Below are positions 37,192 through 46,632 of a stretch of 64,000 nt of DNA, in pieces. Position numbers and translations under genes: made by a program. How positions within the stretch are numbered: the stretch's first letter is position 1; every line of letters begins with the position of its first letter. This DNA comes from Gramella sp. Hel_I_59 (GTDB taxonomy: Bacteria; Bacteroidota; Bacteroidia; Flavobacteriales; Flavobacteriaceae), in contig NZ_VFME01000001.1 in assembly GCF_006714895.1 (NCBI RefSeq), positions 2,480,001 through 2,544,000 of the forward strand, given 5' to 3'. The notes under the pieces are model-generated. The model made no database searches and was not told the origin of the DNA. It saw only the letters and a program-made list of their open reading frames with translations.

Positions 37192-38976
37192 CTATTCGTG
37201 AATAAAGATGAGTGCAGAGTATCCCGGGATTTCAAAAGTTCCCGTGTTCGCTTCTTCTTTACTCTCCATATGTATTTCCGGATCATCAACTTCCATTTCT
37301 GAAAAATCATCATCATACTCTTTAGCCACCGTGTTTAAACGCAGTTTCCAGTTAGACTGCTCCGCAAGATCCAGGTTGTATTCGGTATAATCTTTATTAC
37401 TGAAGTTTATAACTATTAAAACTTTGGAGTTCTCTTCGCCTCGAAGATATGCCAGAACTTTAGAATCATTATTTAAGTGTATGATTTCAATAGCCTGTTG
37501 TCTTAAACCTTCATAGCCTTCAATTTCTCCTGTTCTTATTTTAATAAGGTTACTAACCAATCTGGAAATCCCCTGGTGTTTTTCTAATTTCTCCCAGTTA
37601 AGCTCCACCGTATCCTGGAAATAAGAATCTTCCATAAACTCCTGACCCTGAAATAACATTGGAATGCCTGGAGTAGTAAGAGTTAGTACTATCCCCAGCA
37701 GAGCTCGCTTTTTAGCGAATGCACTTTCGGCATCACCGGGCTGAACCTCTTCAGGCACCCTTGCTTTTCCATTGGCGACTTCATCATGAGATTCAGTATA
37801 AATGATCCTTTTGAAAGCGTCGTTGCTTTGCACGAACTGCAATGCACCAGCGATCTTTTCCAGATCCCTGCTATCATCATGTGTATCGGTAAGTACTTCA
37901 CGTACCGGGTGTACAAAATTCATATCCCATTGGGAACCATAACCAATTCCGCCATTTTCGATCGTATCGGTTACCATATCATGACCTTTTAGATCTTCAG
38001 CAATAGTAATAATATGAGGATATTTCTCCTGAATTTCAGCATTGATCTCGCGCATCATTTGATTTCCTTCTTCAATAGCAGTGTCTTCACCCAGACCTCC
38101 ACCTTCAAAACGAATATAGGAAGTCGCATCCATGCGCAATCCATCACAACGATATTTCTCAATCCACATGAGGGCATTGTCTCTTAAATACTGTCTTACC
38201 TCTTCCCTACCATAGTCAGGACGAGTGTCACCCCAGGGAGTCTTGCTTCGATGGTCGTTATAGAAATAAATACCACCTTTGTCGTTTTGCGACCAGCCAT
38301 CAAACTGCCAGAGATCCATATCTGAAGGGCCAAAATGGTTGTAGACAACATCCATAATCACTCCAATTCCATGCTGGTGAGCAGCTTTTACCAGATTTGC
38401 CAGTCCGTTTGGACCACCATAATCCTGTTCTATGGCGAAAGGATGCGCCGGGTTATAACCCCAGGATTCTCCGCCGGGGAACTCAGCTACCGGAAGTAGT
38501 TCTATACAATTAATTCCCAAATTTTTCAAATAATCCAGTTTCTCGATAACATTTTCGAAAGTTCCAACAGTATCTGCCGATTTCCTATTGAAAGTTCCTA
38601 CGTGTAGTTCATAAATTACTAATTGATTGAAGGAAGGCAACTGGTATTGATCATCGCCAAAATCAAAGTTGAGATCTCGAATTACAGAATTACCATCGCT
38701 GTTGGTAAGCTCAAAAGCATAGGGATCATTGCGGTAGAAGGTTTCACCATTATTGTGGATGACGTATTTGTACTCATCGCCTTGCTTTGCCTTATCGGTC
38801 GTGCCAGCCCAGTAACCATTTTCTTCATGTTCAAGTTCCAGGTCATCGGCATTCCAGTCATTAAAGGTTCCCGTAACGAATATTTTATCGGCATTTGGAG
38901 CCCACACGCGAAAGGTAGTAAGCCCTTCATCTATGATGCAACCCATTCCTGGTGAGCGTTTTATGATAGTTTCCAT
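37192..38976 (-). CDS. GH13 alpha-glucan enzyme with CBM48 domain (branching-enzyme type)
   Basis: The 594-residue protein has an N-terminal CBM48/E-set domain (residues about 10-105, with FRVWAPNADKIFVTGTFNDW) and a GH13 barrel with DVVYNH (209-214), GLRMDAT with nucleophile Asp283, IAEDLKG with acid/base Glu327 and ESHDEV with Asp398. The HDEV-NGK region IV resembles branching enzymes and TreZ-like trehalose-forming hydrolases more than simple amylases, so the exact reaction is open. No signal peptide, so cytoplasmic. No glycogen synthase gene is nearby. A GTTAAT/ATTAAC inverted repeat (39056-39061, 39071-39076) lies upstream and could be an operator. Confidence 0.87.
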   Translation of the reverse strand: METIIKRSPGMGCIIDEGLTTFRVWAPNADKIFVTGTFNDWNADDLELEHEENGYWAGTTDKAKQGDEYKYVIHNNGETFYRNDPYAFELTNSDGNSVIRDLNFDFGDDQYQLPSFNQLVIYELHVGTFNRKSADTVGTFENVIEKLDYLKNLGINCIELLPVAEFPGGESWGYNPAHPFAIEQDYGGPNGLANLVKAAHQHGIGVIMDVVYNHFGPSDMDLWQFDGWSQNDKGGIYFYNDHRSKTPWGDTRPDYGREEVRQYLRDNALMWIEKYRCDGLRMDATSYIRFEGGGLGEDTAIEEGNQMMREINAEIQEKYPHIITIAEDLKGHDMVTDTIENGGIGYGSQWDMNFVHPVREVLTDTHDDSRDLEKIAGALQFVQSNDAFKRIIYTESHDEVANGKARVPEEVQPGDAESAFAKKRALLGIVLTLTTPGIPMLFQGQEFMEDSYFQDTVELNWEKLEKHQGISRLVSNLIKIRTGEIEGYEGLRQQAIEIIHLNNDSKVLAYLRGEENSKVLIVINFSNKDYTEYNLDLAEQSNWKLRLNTVAKEYDDDFSEMEVDDPEIHMESKEEANTGTFEIPGYSALIFIHE

Positions 38977-39214
38977 AGTATATTTAGATAATTTGATCGT
39001 TAATTGAAGTCGTTAAAACAAAAAGTAAAAGTAGCTGCAGATCTTATTACAAAACGTTAATTATCATTACATTAACTTGCACTTCAGCTGATCTAATTCG
39101 TCTAACTATTTATACTTCGGAAGAAGTTGTTTTGAGAAATAATACTGGACATGGGAACCTCTATTAATTCTGAATAATGTATATATTAAAAGTTGAAACA
39201 ATTAAAATTCAGTA

Positions 39215-39817
39215 GTGATTCGACAGAAAGAGCAGTATTATATCTTATCCAAAAAATGGAGCCTGGACCCAAATCAATGGTCTATGCTTATGGATGGCAC
39301 GGCAGTTTTATTGACCTTGTTCGGCTTTATCATCGCATTCTGGCTCTACAAGGTGCAGCGAGATGATAAAGCCACAGATGCACATCGATTCTTCAAATCT
39401 TCCCTACCCGGATTAAAATCTTCCATACATCACGCGATTACAGATCTTCGGGAGTTTAGAGAATCACTGGATCTGGACAAAGTGGTCGACCCTGTCCTTT
39501 CAGTTTCCCTGAATGATAAATTTCTGGAGAAAGTGAATCTAGTTGCTTTAAACCGCTATTATGCAAAAAATGAATCGGCAAATCTAGAACACTTCAATCA
39601 GTTGCTGGTTGATTCAAATTTTTTTGGAGATTACCGTGACTATATCACTAACCAGATCAAATATTTTAGAACTGTATACCTGGAAAGAGCTGATGATAAT
39701 TCTGGAAATATTCTAAGGATGAAAGAAAAGATAAGGACAGTGCTGGATAAAGATATTTCCAGATTCGAAGACATACTTGAGAATATTAATCTTCTACTTA
39801 AGGATAGTTCAAACTAG
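39215..39817 (+). CDS. Membrane-anchored protein of unknown function
   Basis: A 200-residue frame with one N-terminal membrane helix (about residues 24-45, around MDGTAVLLTLFGFIIAFWLY) and a hydrophilic helical remainder. I recognise no family. The start is a GTG at 39215; a shorter form beginning at the Met near residue 24 would place the helix at the very N terminus. It is a single gene, and its flanks (238 nt before, 176 nt after) show no other features. Reading-frame length and the clean helix support it being real. Confidence 0.65.
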   Translation: MIRQKEQYYILSKKWSLDPNQWSMLMDGTAVLLTLFGFIIAFWLYKVQRDDKATDAHRFFKSSLPGLKSSIHHAITDLREFRESLDLDKVVDPVLSVSLNDKFLEKVNLVALNRYYAKNESANLEHFNQLLVDSNFFGDYRDYITNQIKYFRTVYLERADDNSGNILRMKEKIRTVLDKDISRFEDILENINLLLKDSSN

Positions 39818-39993
39818 CTTCGGGCTGCCAAATCAGAGAATTGGTGCTAAATAATATTTCTGCTGTAAAAAAAATATCTATCGTTTGGCTGATTTAAAAT
39901 TAGGATTCTGAAAATTTATAAATGATTTATGATACTGAAAACTTCAATTTCGGGGGCTTTTGGTAATTTCAATTAAATCAAAAAAATCTCGTT

Positions 39994-40674
39994 ATGAAAA
40001 AGATATTAATGGTGGTGACATCTCATAAGGCATTGGAAAATACCGACAGCACCACTGGTTTATGGATTGGAGAATTTACAGATCCATATTATGTTTTTAA
40101 AGATGAAGGTTATTCAATAGAGATCGCCAGTCCTATGGGTGGCAAGCCGCCAATTGATCCAATGAGTGAGCTAACCGAACATATTACTAGTTCCAATCGA
40201 AGATTTCAAGACGATGAATTGGCTAAAAATGCATTAAATAATGCAAAACTTCTGTCTGAGGTTTCCGCAGAAAATTATGATACTTTATTTTTTCCAGGTG
40301 GGCACGGCCCCATGTTCGATCTTGCCACTAATCATGATAGCGGGAAATTGATCCTGGAGTTTATTGAAAGTAACAAACCGGTAGCTTCAGTTTGTCATGG
40401 ACCCGCGGCACTAATCAAAGCTGCTGAAATTGAACCTGACTTACTGAAAGGAAAGAGAGTGACCGGCTATTCAAATCTTGAAGAAAAAATGTCGCTTAAA
40501 ATGGACAATATTCCATACACACTTGAGAACCGACTGAAAGAACTGGGAGGAGAATATCATAATGCAAGCGCTCCCTTCCTTTCACATGTAGAGGTTGATG
40601 GATTATTGATTACCGGACAAAATCCATTATCTGCAGAACCAACAGCAAAGGCCTTAGTAGATTTTTGGAAATAA
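39994..40674 (+). CDS. DJ-1/PfpI family protein (type 1 glutamine amidotransferase-like, Hsp31 type)
   Basis: A 226-residue cytoplasmic protein of the DJ-1/PfpI superfamily. The nucleophile elbow is SVCHGPAAL with Cys134 next to His135, the interacting glutamate is Glu27 in GLWIGEFTDPYYVF, and FFPGGHGPMFDL precedes. This set matches class I amidotransferase-like proteins of the Hsp31/YdeA type, described as glyoxalase III or protein repair enzymes and often stress-induced. Which activity applies here cannot be told. It is a single gene followed by a very strong terminator. Confidence 0.9.
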   Translation: MKKILMVVTSHKALENTDSTTGLWIGEFTDPYYVFKDEGYSIEIASPMGGKPPIDPMSELTEHITSSNRRFQDDELAKNALNNAKLLSEVSAENYDTLFFPGGHGPMFDLATNHDSGKLILEFIESNKPVASVCHGPAALIKAAEIEPDLLKGKRVTGYSNLEEKMSLKMDNIPYTLENRLKELGGEYHNASAPFLSHVEVDGLLITGQNPLSAEPTAKALVDFWK

Positions 40675-40696
40675 TCATCATTTAATCAAGTAAGAC

Positions 40697-40740
40697 AAAA
40701 AGCAAAAACCCTGATTTCCAGATCAGGGTTTTTGCTTTTT
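40697..40740 (+). terminator. Strong terminator after the DJ-1/PfpI gene
   Basis: A perfect 19-bp stem (40697-40715 with 40722-40740) around CCCTGAT/ATCAGGG with loop TTCCAG, rich in A on the left and T on the right, so it can work in both directions. Confidence 0.92.
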
Positions 40741-40820
40741 TGATGGCTTTATTTTACGGAGAGTACACTATAAATTTTTCTCTTAGCTATGGCAGTTGCG
40801 GTAAAGATCATTCGCTAATG

Positions 40821-41840
40821 CTACTCTTTGATAAATATAAATTCCTGGCCTGCTTGTTTTAAAATCATTTCTTCAGTTTCAGCTTTAAACTCTATTTCCA
40901 CACCCACTTTATCATAAACGAAAATATTTTTCGATACCGCTTCCAATGGAAATGCAGTTTGTCCCGTAGCTTGCGCCAGTAAGGTATTCTCTTCCATAGA
41001 AATGGTGATTTTGGGTGGTATTTGTTCACTTGAATAAGTACCAACGAACGGTTCAAGCTCACTGGACTTTAAATCTATTTTTCGGAATTCTGGTAACTTA
41101 AATTCATCTCCATAAAAGCTTCCCAGTACTGCCAGAAGTATATCATTTTTATTAAAATTTACCCCATTGGAAAGAAGACTAATAGCCAGCTTATCTTCCG
41201 GAAAGTAGCTGGAGACCGCTTCGAAACCATCGATACCACCAGTATGACCAAAACTCCATTTATTAATATAAGGGAATCGTAATAGTCCCAAACCAAATCC
41301 ATTTTCTATAGTTTTCATTTGCTTCAAACTCTCTTCTGAAATTATTTCGTTCTTGAAAAGAATCTTAAGAAATATGTTTAAATCTGTGGGGGTTGATACT
41401 ATAGCTCCAGCGCCTTGCGGAATAGACATGTCGGTTTCTGCAGACTTTGTCCATTTTCCCAGATACGAATATGAATACGCTTCATTATTGAGTGGATCTA
41501 TTCTATTACCATAGGTAGTATTTTTTAAACCTAATGGACCCGTAATTTTCTCGTAGAGTAAGTCTTTAAAGCTTTTCTCGTAAACATCTTCCAGGATATA
41601 GGTAAGTAGCACAAAATTAGAATTACTGTACTCACTTTCTGTAGCTGGATCAAAGTCACTAGAGTAACTGGATATTCGTTTGAGCATGCTATCCTTATGT
41701 TGTTGTACCTGATTCCACATTAAATAATCTCCATTTCTTGTAAAGTCATGAATGCCACTGCTATGGTTAAGCATATTTTTGATTGTGATCACTTCAGAAT
41801 TAGTAATTTCAGGATAAAAATCTTTGAGTTTTTGATCCAG
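40821..41840 (-). pseudogene. Serine hydrolase (beta-lactamase family), 5' part lost
   Basis: The remaining frame carries the middle and C-terminal motifs of the class C/Pfam Beta-lactamase family: LLNHSSGI-type MLNHSSGIHDF, EYSNSNF with the YxN motif, and FGHTGGIDG (the K/H-T-G motif), plus a C-terminal FVGTYSSEQIPP-type domain. The N-terminal region that should hold the catalytic SxxK is missing: homology can be followed upstream in frame (LDQKLKDFYPEITNSEV) to 41840, then a TAA stop interrupts and the sequence turns to AT-rich DNA. A GTG at 41792 could start a shorter product, but it would lack the nucleophile. I call it a 5'-truncated pseudogene. Confidence 0.78.
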
Positions 41841-42006
41841 TTAACAAAATACATAGTATAACAATGTATTGTTTTAAAAATCAATTTCAATTTCGAATTC
41901 TGTACCTAAATTCTTCTACAATCTCTAACCCTTGCATTTGTTAATTTCATTATAAGCTCTATTAATTCAGCAGAACAATTGAGTATTTTTCGGGTAAAAA
42001 CTTTCA

Positions 42007-43194
42007 GTGAATATTGAATCCATAGCAAAAATTGTTGCGGAGCTAAAGGCTTATGGTAACCAAACGCCCTCGGTATCGTCAGACATCGAGTTAAGTGTCT
42101 GTATTCCTGCCAGGAACGAAGCCCAGACTATCTGGAAGACCTTAACGGCATTGGCAAATCAGCTTTCAGGAGATAAAGCCGTTCCTACTCAGTTATATGA
42201 AGTTCTAGTTTTGTGTAATAATTGTAATGATGATACTGTAGAGCTATGTAAAGTTTTTCAGGAGCTCAATCCAGAATTTCCGTTTTATATATATGTAACA
42301 AACAATCCAGCGAACAATAATGTTGGTGCTGCGAGGAAAGTTTTAATGGATCTTGCCAGCGAAAGACTTACCGACAACGGTTTTATTATCATGACCGATG
42401 CGGATACCATAGCAGATAAGAATTGGCTCCATTCATTTTTGAAACTTCAAACTGAACCTGTAGACCTTGTATGCGGACAGATCATACCAGACATGAAAGG
42501 TTTGAATACGAAAGCAAAGAAGAATCTTTTTGAAAACAGGCATTATCTTGACCTGGTTAGCAGACTTGAGAGTGAAATATACCCACAGCAATCTGATCCC
42601 TGGCCGAGGCATTCCCATAATTCAGGACCTAACATGGCGGTTCGAAATTTAGTTTATAAAAATATTGGAGGCATTCCTCCTATCGCCTGCCTGGAAGATA
42701 TCGCATTGTACCAGAAAGTGATAAGCTCTGGTTATGCAGTTAAACATGCGATGGAGCCTATGGTTACAACTTCCTGCCGCAGCTCTTCCAGAGTTCCGGG
42801 AGGTTTTGGTTCCCAGATCCAGAACTGGTCGGCTTCTAAAACTGAAAATGTCGAAGGCTATGCTAAACTAAGAGAACGCTTCACGGCCTTTGCTGAAATA
42901 AGACAATATTATTCCCAGCCTTTTGAAGAACTTCTGAATTCTATCGGTCACCGGTTGAAAATTCAGAAACAAATGCTGAGATCTTTAATTGAAAAACACC
43001 ACAGTAGTAATTCATTGGTCATTTACCTTGAAAATTTTTTGGAGGATCATTCTCCATGGAATGCTGCCCATCCTAATATTAATATAGCTGAAGCTATTCA
43101 CGAACTAGAAGATCACTTTTCTGTCTTTTCCCAGACTTCCAAAATATACAGTTCAGCTCGCTCAGAATTAAGCAGTTTAAAACGATCAATGTAA
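42007..43194 (+). CDS. Family 2 glycosyltransferase
   Basis: A 395-residue GT-A fold glycosyltransferase. It begins its domain with SVCIPARNEAQTIWKTLTAL, has the metal-binding MTDADT (Asp131, Asp133), and an acceptor-site CLEDIALYQKV region with the ED pair expected for an inverting base. There are no membrane helices. The start is a GTG at 42007; no ATG stands nearby. Its 3' end overlaps that of the convergent PIG-L/methyltransferase gene by 82 nt. Glycosyltransferase, PIG-L/methyltransferase and acyl-CoA dehydrogenase genes sit together in many genomes as I recall, pointing to a shared unknown product. Confidence 0.87.
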   Translation: MNIESIAKIVAELKAYGNQTPSVSSDIELSVCIPARNEAQTIWKTLTALANQLSGDKAVPTQLYEVLVLCNNCNDDTVELCKVFQELNPEFPFYIYVTNNPANNNVGAARKVLMDLASERLTDNGFIIMTDADTIADKNWLHSFLKLQTEPVDLVCGQIIPDMKGLNTKAKKNLFENRHYLDLVSRLESEIYPQQSDPWPRHSHNSGPNMAVRNLVYKNIGGIPPIACLEDIALYQKVISSGYAVKHAMEPMVTTSCRSSSRVPGGFGSQIQNWSASKTENVEGYAKLRERFTAFAEIRQYYSQPFEELLNSIGHRLKIQKQMLRSLIEKHHSSNSLVIYLENFLEDHSPWNAAHPNINIAEAIHELEDHFSVFSQTSKIYSSARSELSSLKRSM

Positions 43195-44432
43195 TTTTTT
43201 CTGAAGTGATCATGTACCTGTTGTCCTGTAAGTGGATATGATCTAACGTATGCCGTCCAGTGGACCATGACTAAAATTCCACCTGACTGCAAAGAGTCCG
43301 TAATATCTTTAAATAGTTTACCTAATCTGTTCAGATCGAAATAATAACCTACTTCAGAAAAAAAGATAGCGTCATAATTACTTCCTGGCAGACCATTACT
43401 AACATCCCATTGCATGAACTTACATTGCGAAAACGAAGCACACCTTTTTATAGCCGACTTTAAGGATTCCTGACTAAGATCGACAGCAAGTAGATTCTTG
43501 CATTTTGGAGCTAGTAATTTGGTAAAAACTCCGTTGGAACATCCAATTTCCAGAGCATTCTCGAATGACTTACCTAAGACCGATGCAATTGTTTTACGAT
43601 ATTTTTCCTGCTCGTAACTGCTAGTTTCAAAATCCCATGGATCTTCGTTATCTGCATATAAGTTCGCAAAATAGGTTTCATTAACTGCAGGTTTATATTT
43701 GGCTGGAAAAAAGAAATATTCATAATTCCCTATAAAAGGCTGCATAAGATCTTCTGTAAGAATAAAACCTTCAGGATCATCATCGATCAAATTTGTAGTC
43801 TGACTTATATGTGCCTGAATCGCTGCTTTCTTGATTTCTTTTACGGAATCGATCTTTAATCTGAAAGTCAGGACCTCATCTTCAGCGGGCCAGTCGGCAG
43901 ATTCTCCCTTTTTCCAGAGCCAGATTGGATATTCAACTATTGTGCTTTCCAGGCTCTCCGCTGCTTTGTTAATCAGGTTGTAAGCAGCAATATGATCAAT
44001 ATGATGGTCTCTACGCCAGGGTGCAAAAATTGTGTCCGGTTCCTTCTGCTGAAAGAGTTCTTTTAATTCATTTACGACCGAATCATCATTTTTAAACTTT
44101 TCAGCTAATTTCCCATCACTAGCATTTAGAAATATGAGATTTTTTTCCTTTACTCCTAAAATCTTACAAGCATTGATGGCTTCAGACTTTCGTAACTTCC
44201 CAAGTTTGTTTTGTGGAAATTTACTGGAATTAGGATGCGAAGCATCACCATTTGTAAGAAACAGTACGGATACTTCTGCATTCTGAGTAGCTAAATGAGC
44301 GATTAATCCTCCGCAACCAAGGCTTTCATCATCGGGATGTGGAGCTACAATGATCACTTTTCCCAGATCCCTATGGAGTCCTTCTATATTCAAAAACGGG
44401 GCTTTCTCAATGTGTTCCCTGGTATTTTTCAT
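43113..44432 (-). CDS. Fused PIG-L deacetylase and SAM-dependent methyltransferase (NodS-like)
   Basis: A 439-residue fusion. Residues 1 to about 245 are a PIG-L/LmbE zinc deacetylase (IVAPHPDDESLGCGG with His32, Asp34, Asp35; RRDHHIDHIAA with the second histidine set). Residues about 255-430 are a class I methyltransferase similar to NodS, with ALEIGCSNGVF (295-301 core) for SAM, FSEVGYYF and GGILVMVHW. It would deacetylate an N-acetyl sugar and then methylate the amine, which is inference from the order of domains. It begins within the stop of the acyl-CoA dehydrogenase gene (4-nt overlap, ATGA) and its 3' end overlaps the convergent glycosyltransferase gene. Confidence 0.9.
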   Translation of the reverse strand: MKNTREHIEKAPFLNIEGLHRDLGKVIIVAPHPDDESLGCGGLIAHLATQNAEVSVLFLTNGDASHPNSSKFPQNKLGKLRKSEAINACKILGVKEKNLIFLNASDGKLAEKFKNDDSVVNELKELFQQKEPDTIFAPWRRDHHIDHIAAYNLINKAAESLESTIVEYPIWLWKKGESADWPAEDEVLTFRLKIDSVKEIKKAAIQAHISQTTNLIDDDPEGFILTEDLMQPFIGNYEYFFFPAKYKPAVNETYFANLYADNEDPWDFETSSYEQEKYRKTIASVLGKSFENALEIGCSNGVFTKLLAPKCKNLLAVDLSQESLKSAIKRCASFSQCKFMQWDVSNGLPGSNYDAIFFSEVGYYFDLNRLGKLFKDITDSLQSGGILVMVHWTAYVRSYPLTGQQVHDHFRKNYIDRFKLLNSERAELYILEVWEKTEK

Positions 44433-45487
44433 TTCTTATAATAATCAAAAGTATAAGCGCCTACATTTTTGAGCGCAAGATCTGGTCCTGGTTGTTTGAG
44501 ATATACTTTGAGATCCCTGTAAACCTGCTCCATAGGATGATTTTCCATAAAACCCTGGACGCCAATGGAACGTTCGGTTAGCTGTAAAATTTCTTCGGAA
44601 ATATTTAAAATAGCGCTACGCATCATATCTGCAAAATTCACAATTTCAGCTGAAGTATAATTTTTCTGATTATCATCTATTTTTTGAGCCTTTTGTAACC
44701 AGAACTTCCCAGATTCAATCAGTATCGCCATGGTACCCATACGCTGTTGTTGATACGGGTCACTGGATTTATTTTGTGCATTCAGGTGATCGATCGCGGA
44801 AAGCATCAATGCCTCTGCCCCGCCGAATTGGACCGCTGCAAAACGCATGGCGCCACCCGAGAACCATGGCTGTTGCTGGTAAACATTTAATTTACCTAGC
44901 TTCAGGTCGCTTGACACTTCTAAGCCGGAAAAATCAATTCGGCAGCTTACCGAGTTTTTCATTCCCATGGGATTCCACAGGGACCAGTCCTCGATTAGTT
45001 TCGGATATTCCTTAAGCGGAAGGATCAACATCTGTTTATCCTCATCAACTTCAGCAGTTATGATCGCATGATCAATCTGTAATCCTCCTGAACAAAAAGT
45101 TTTTGCTCCATTCAGCTTAAGCTTGCTATAACTTACTTGTGCTGTAAGGGCTTCAGAACTCATTTCTGTATTCCATACGCTAAATAATCTTCCAATTCTG
45201 GCCTCCTGGAAAAAATATTCTTTTTGCGACTCAGATCCATGATCCTTAATTAGTTTGATGGCGTTTAAATGACCTTCATAAATACGCCCTGCAGATAGAT
45301 TGCATTTGCCAATCTTACTTAGTGTTTCATAAATAGGTATGCGTTCAGCATTTACCCGAAATTTCTTCGGAAGATTAATTTGCAGCAATGATTGTTCATG
45401 AAGTAATTGCATTGCAGTTGCTGGAAAATGCCGTGAATCTTCTGGCATCTTTAGACAACCTGAATTAATATCTGCAAAGTTTGGCAT
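44429..45487 (-). CDS. Acyl-CoA dehydrogenase-like flavoprotein
   Basis: A 352-residue protein with the acyl-CoA dehydrogenase fold: an N-terminal helical part, a middle beta domain (KLNGAKTFCSGGLQIDHAIITA, a GxKxFxSG motif) and a C-terminal helical bundle ending QGFMENHPMEQVYRDLKVYLKQPGPDLAL. The usual catalytic Glu of acyl-CoA dehydrogenases is not obvious, and the sequence is diverged, so it may act on a carrier-bound or sugar-linked substrate. It is the first gene of a two-gene unit with the PIG-L/methyltransferase fusion. Confidence 0.82.
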   Translation of the reverse strand: MPNFADINSGCLKMPEDSRHFPATAMQLLHEQSLLQINLPKKFRVNAERIPIYETLSKIGKCNLSAGRIYEGHLNAIKLIKDHGSESQKEYFFQEARIGRLFSVWNTEMSSEALTAQVSYSKLKLNGAKTFCSGGLQIDHAIITAEVDEDKQMLILPLKEYPKLIEDWSLWNPMGMKNSVSCRIDFSGLEVSSDLKLGKLNVYQQQPWFSGGAMRFAAVQFGGAEALMLSAIDHLNAQNKSSDPYQQQRMGTMAILIESGKFWLQKAQKIDDNQKNYTSAEIVNFADMMRSAILNISEEILQLTERSIGVQGFMENHPMEQVYRDLKVYLKQPGPDLALKNVGAYTFDYYKK

Positions 45488-45789
45488 GTTTAAATTTTAA
45501 ATAAAAATAAAATGTCCCGTGCACTCCCTTGTTAATATCATACTAAATTATTTTCAGGGCTTTAAAAAATACTGCCGCATGTATTCCAGAGGACCAGGGT
45601 TTAGCCACTAAAGTTCATGATTATATCAAAACTAGAAATCTAATATTGACTAAATATAAAGAGGCTTTTCAAATCATCAGATTTAAATGAGCTTCAACAA
45701 TCACCCAATGATGCTACGAAAAATGCAGGAAGAAGTCCGCATCCCGGAAAAATCTTCTATTTTCGCACATTAACCTAAAAACATCAAAA
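45488..45789. other. Intergenic region between acyl-CoA dehydrogenase and histone-like genes
   Basis: Divergent promoters are expected here. TATTTTCG at about 45760 weakly resembles a -7 box for the histone-like gene. Nothing else was recognised. Confidence 0.4.
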
Positions 45790-45966
45790 ATGAAAGAACT
45801 AGTTGAAAACATTCAGTCAACATTTGAATCATTCCAGACAGAGGCCAATACTCAATTAGAGAGTGGTAATAAAAGTGCTGGTACCAGAGCAAGAAAAGCA
45901 TCTTTAGAATTAGAAAAACTTCTAAAAGAATTTCGTAAAGTCTCTGTTGCAGAATCAAAAAAGTAA
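45790..45966 (+). CDS. Histone H1-like (Hc1-type) DNA-binding protein
   Basis: A 58-residue protein starting MKELVENIQSTFESFQ and continuing with SGNKSAGTRARKASLELEKLLKEFRKVS. This matches the small Hc1-like histone H1 family of Bacteroidota, with the conserved NK-AGTRARKASLELEKLLKEFR core. It is a basic, helical nucleoid-associated protein, and usually strongly expressed. The gene is too short for usual length cut-offs and easily missed. It has its own strong terminator 4 nt after the stop and sits next to the element's integration site. Confidence 0.88.
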   Translation: MKELVENIQSTFESFQTEANTQLESGNKSAGTRARKASLELEKLLKEFRKVSVAESKK

Positions 45967-45970
45967 ACTA

Positions 45971-45994
45971 AAAACCTCCTGAAAAGGAGGTTTT
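45971..45994 (+). terminator. Terminator of the histone-like gene
   Basis: A 10-bp stem AAAACCTCCT/AGGAGGTTTT with loop GAAA, followed by further T residues. Confidence 0.93.
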
Positions 45995-46497
45995 TTTATT
46001 ATATATAAGTTTTGAATCAAAATTAAATCTTGAAATTATAATTCAGGGTAAATTGACTTCGAGCAATTCTGTCGAAAAGTCTTAGTTCAAGTGACCTCAT
46101 TCACTAATCCCTACCCGGCGTTTACCTAAACACGTGATAAGTAATCTAGTTTCTATCAGGTACGCTATTCTAACTAAAGCCTTACTACGATAAATGCTTC
46201 GACTTAGAACAACCTGATTTGGCAATCTAAGCATTTGTATAATTTTCTAATCAATGTCTGGATGTTGTTATGAAATTAGCAAGTTTAGGGAAGTAGTTCA
46301 TATCAGAAAAAATCCTTTACTGTTCATTTTCGCAGAATAGTATATTCTAGCTAGTAATAACATGATTTCCAATGTTCAGAAATGGAAATTTATGCGCCTA
46401 TCTTTTTAAGATAAAACATCTATTCTTGAAAATTTCTCAAGGGTTGACTTTCTCTTTAATAACATCTGACGCGAAAATCCAAAGATCATATAAAAGC
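45995..46497. other. Gene-free stretch before the integration site
   Basis: About 500 nt with no plausible frame, tRNA or strong hairpin. It is chromosome-side DNA downstream of the original tRNA gene (minus strand). Confidence 0.5.
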
Positions 46498-46530
46498 AAA
46501 ACCCCGTTATCCAAAAGATAACGGGGTTTT
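46498..46530 (-). terminator. Hairpin terminator, probably of the original tRNA gene
   Basis: A perfect 13-bp stem AAAACCCCGTTAT/ATAACGGGGTTTT (46498-46510 with 46518-46530), loop CCAAAAG. On the minus strand it lies directly after the tRNA-like 3' end at 46533-46557. Confidence 0.9.
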
Positions 46531-46532
46531 TG

Positions 46533-46557
46533 TTGCGGAGAAAGAGGGTTTTGAACC
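46533..46557 (-). repeat. tRNA 3'-end fragment, likely attachment site (att) of the element
   Basis: On the minus strand the sequence reads GGTTCAAAACC then CTCTTTCTCCGCA, the T-loop and acceptor 3' strand of a tRNA (probably tRNA-Ser), ending at the terminator. Beyond the T arm no cloverleaf can be made. Such a fragment beside an integrase gene is the usual left junction of an element that entered the 3' end of a tRNA gene; the restored tRNA should lie at the other end, outside the window. Confidence 0.7.
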
Positions 46558-46632
46558 TAATATAATTCTTTTGCATCCATATTTATAATAGCCCTATTTT
46601 TCAGATATTTACAGTAATTTTATATTTAATCA

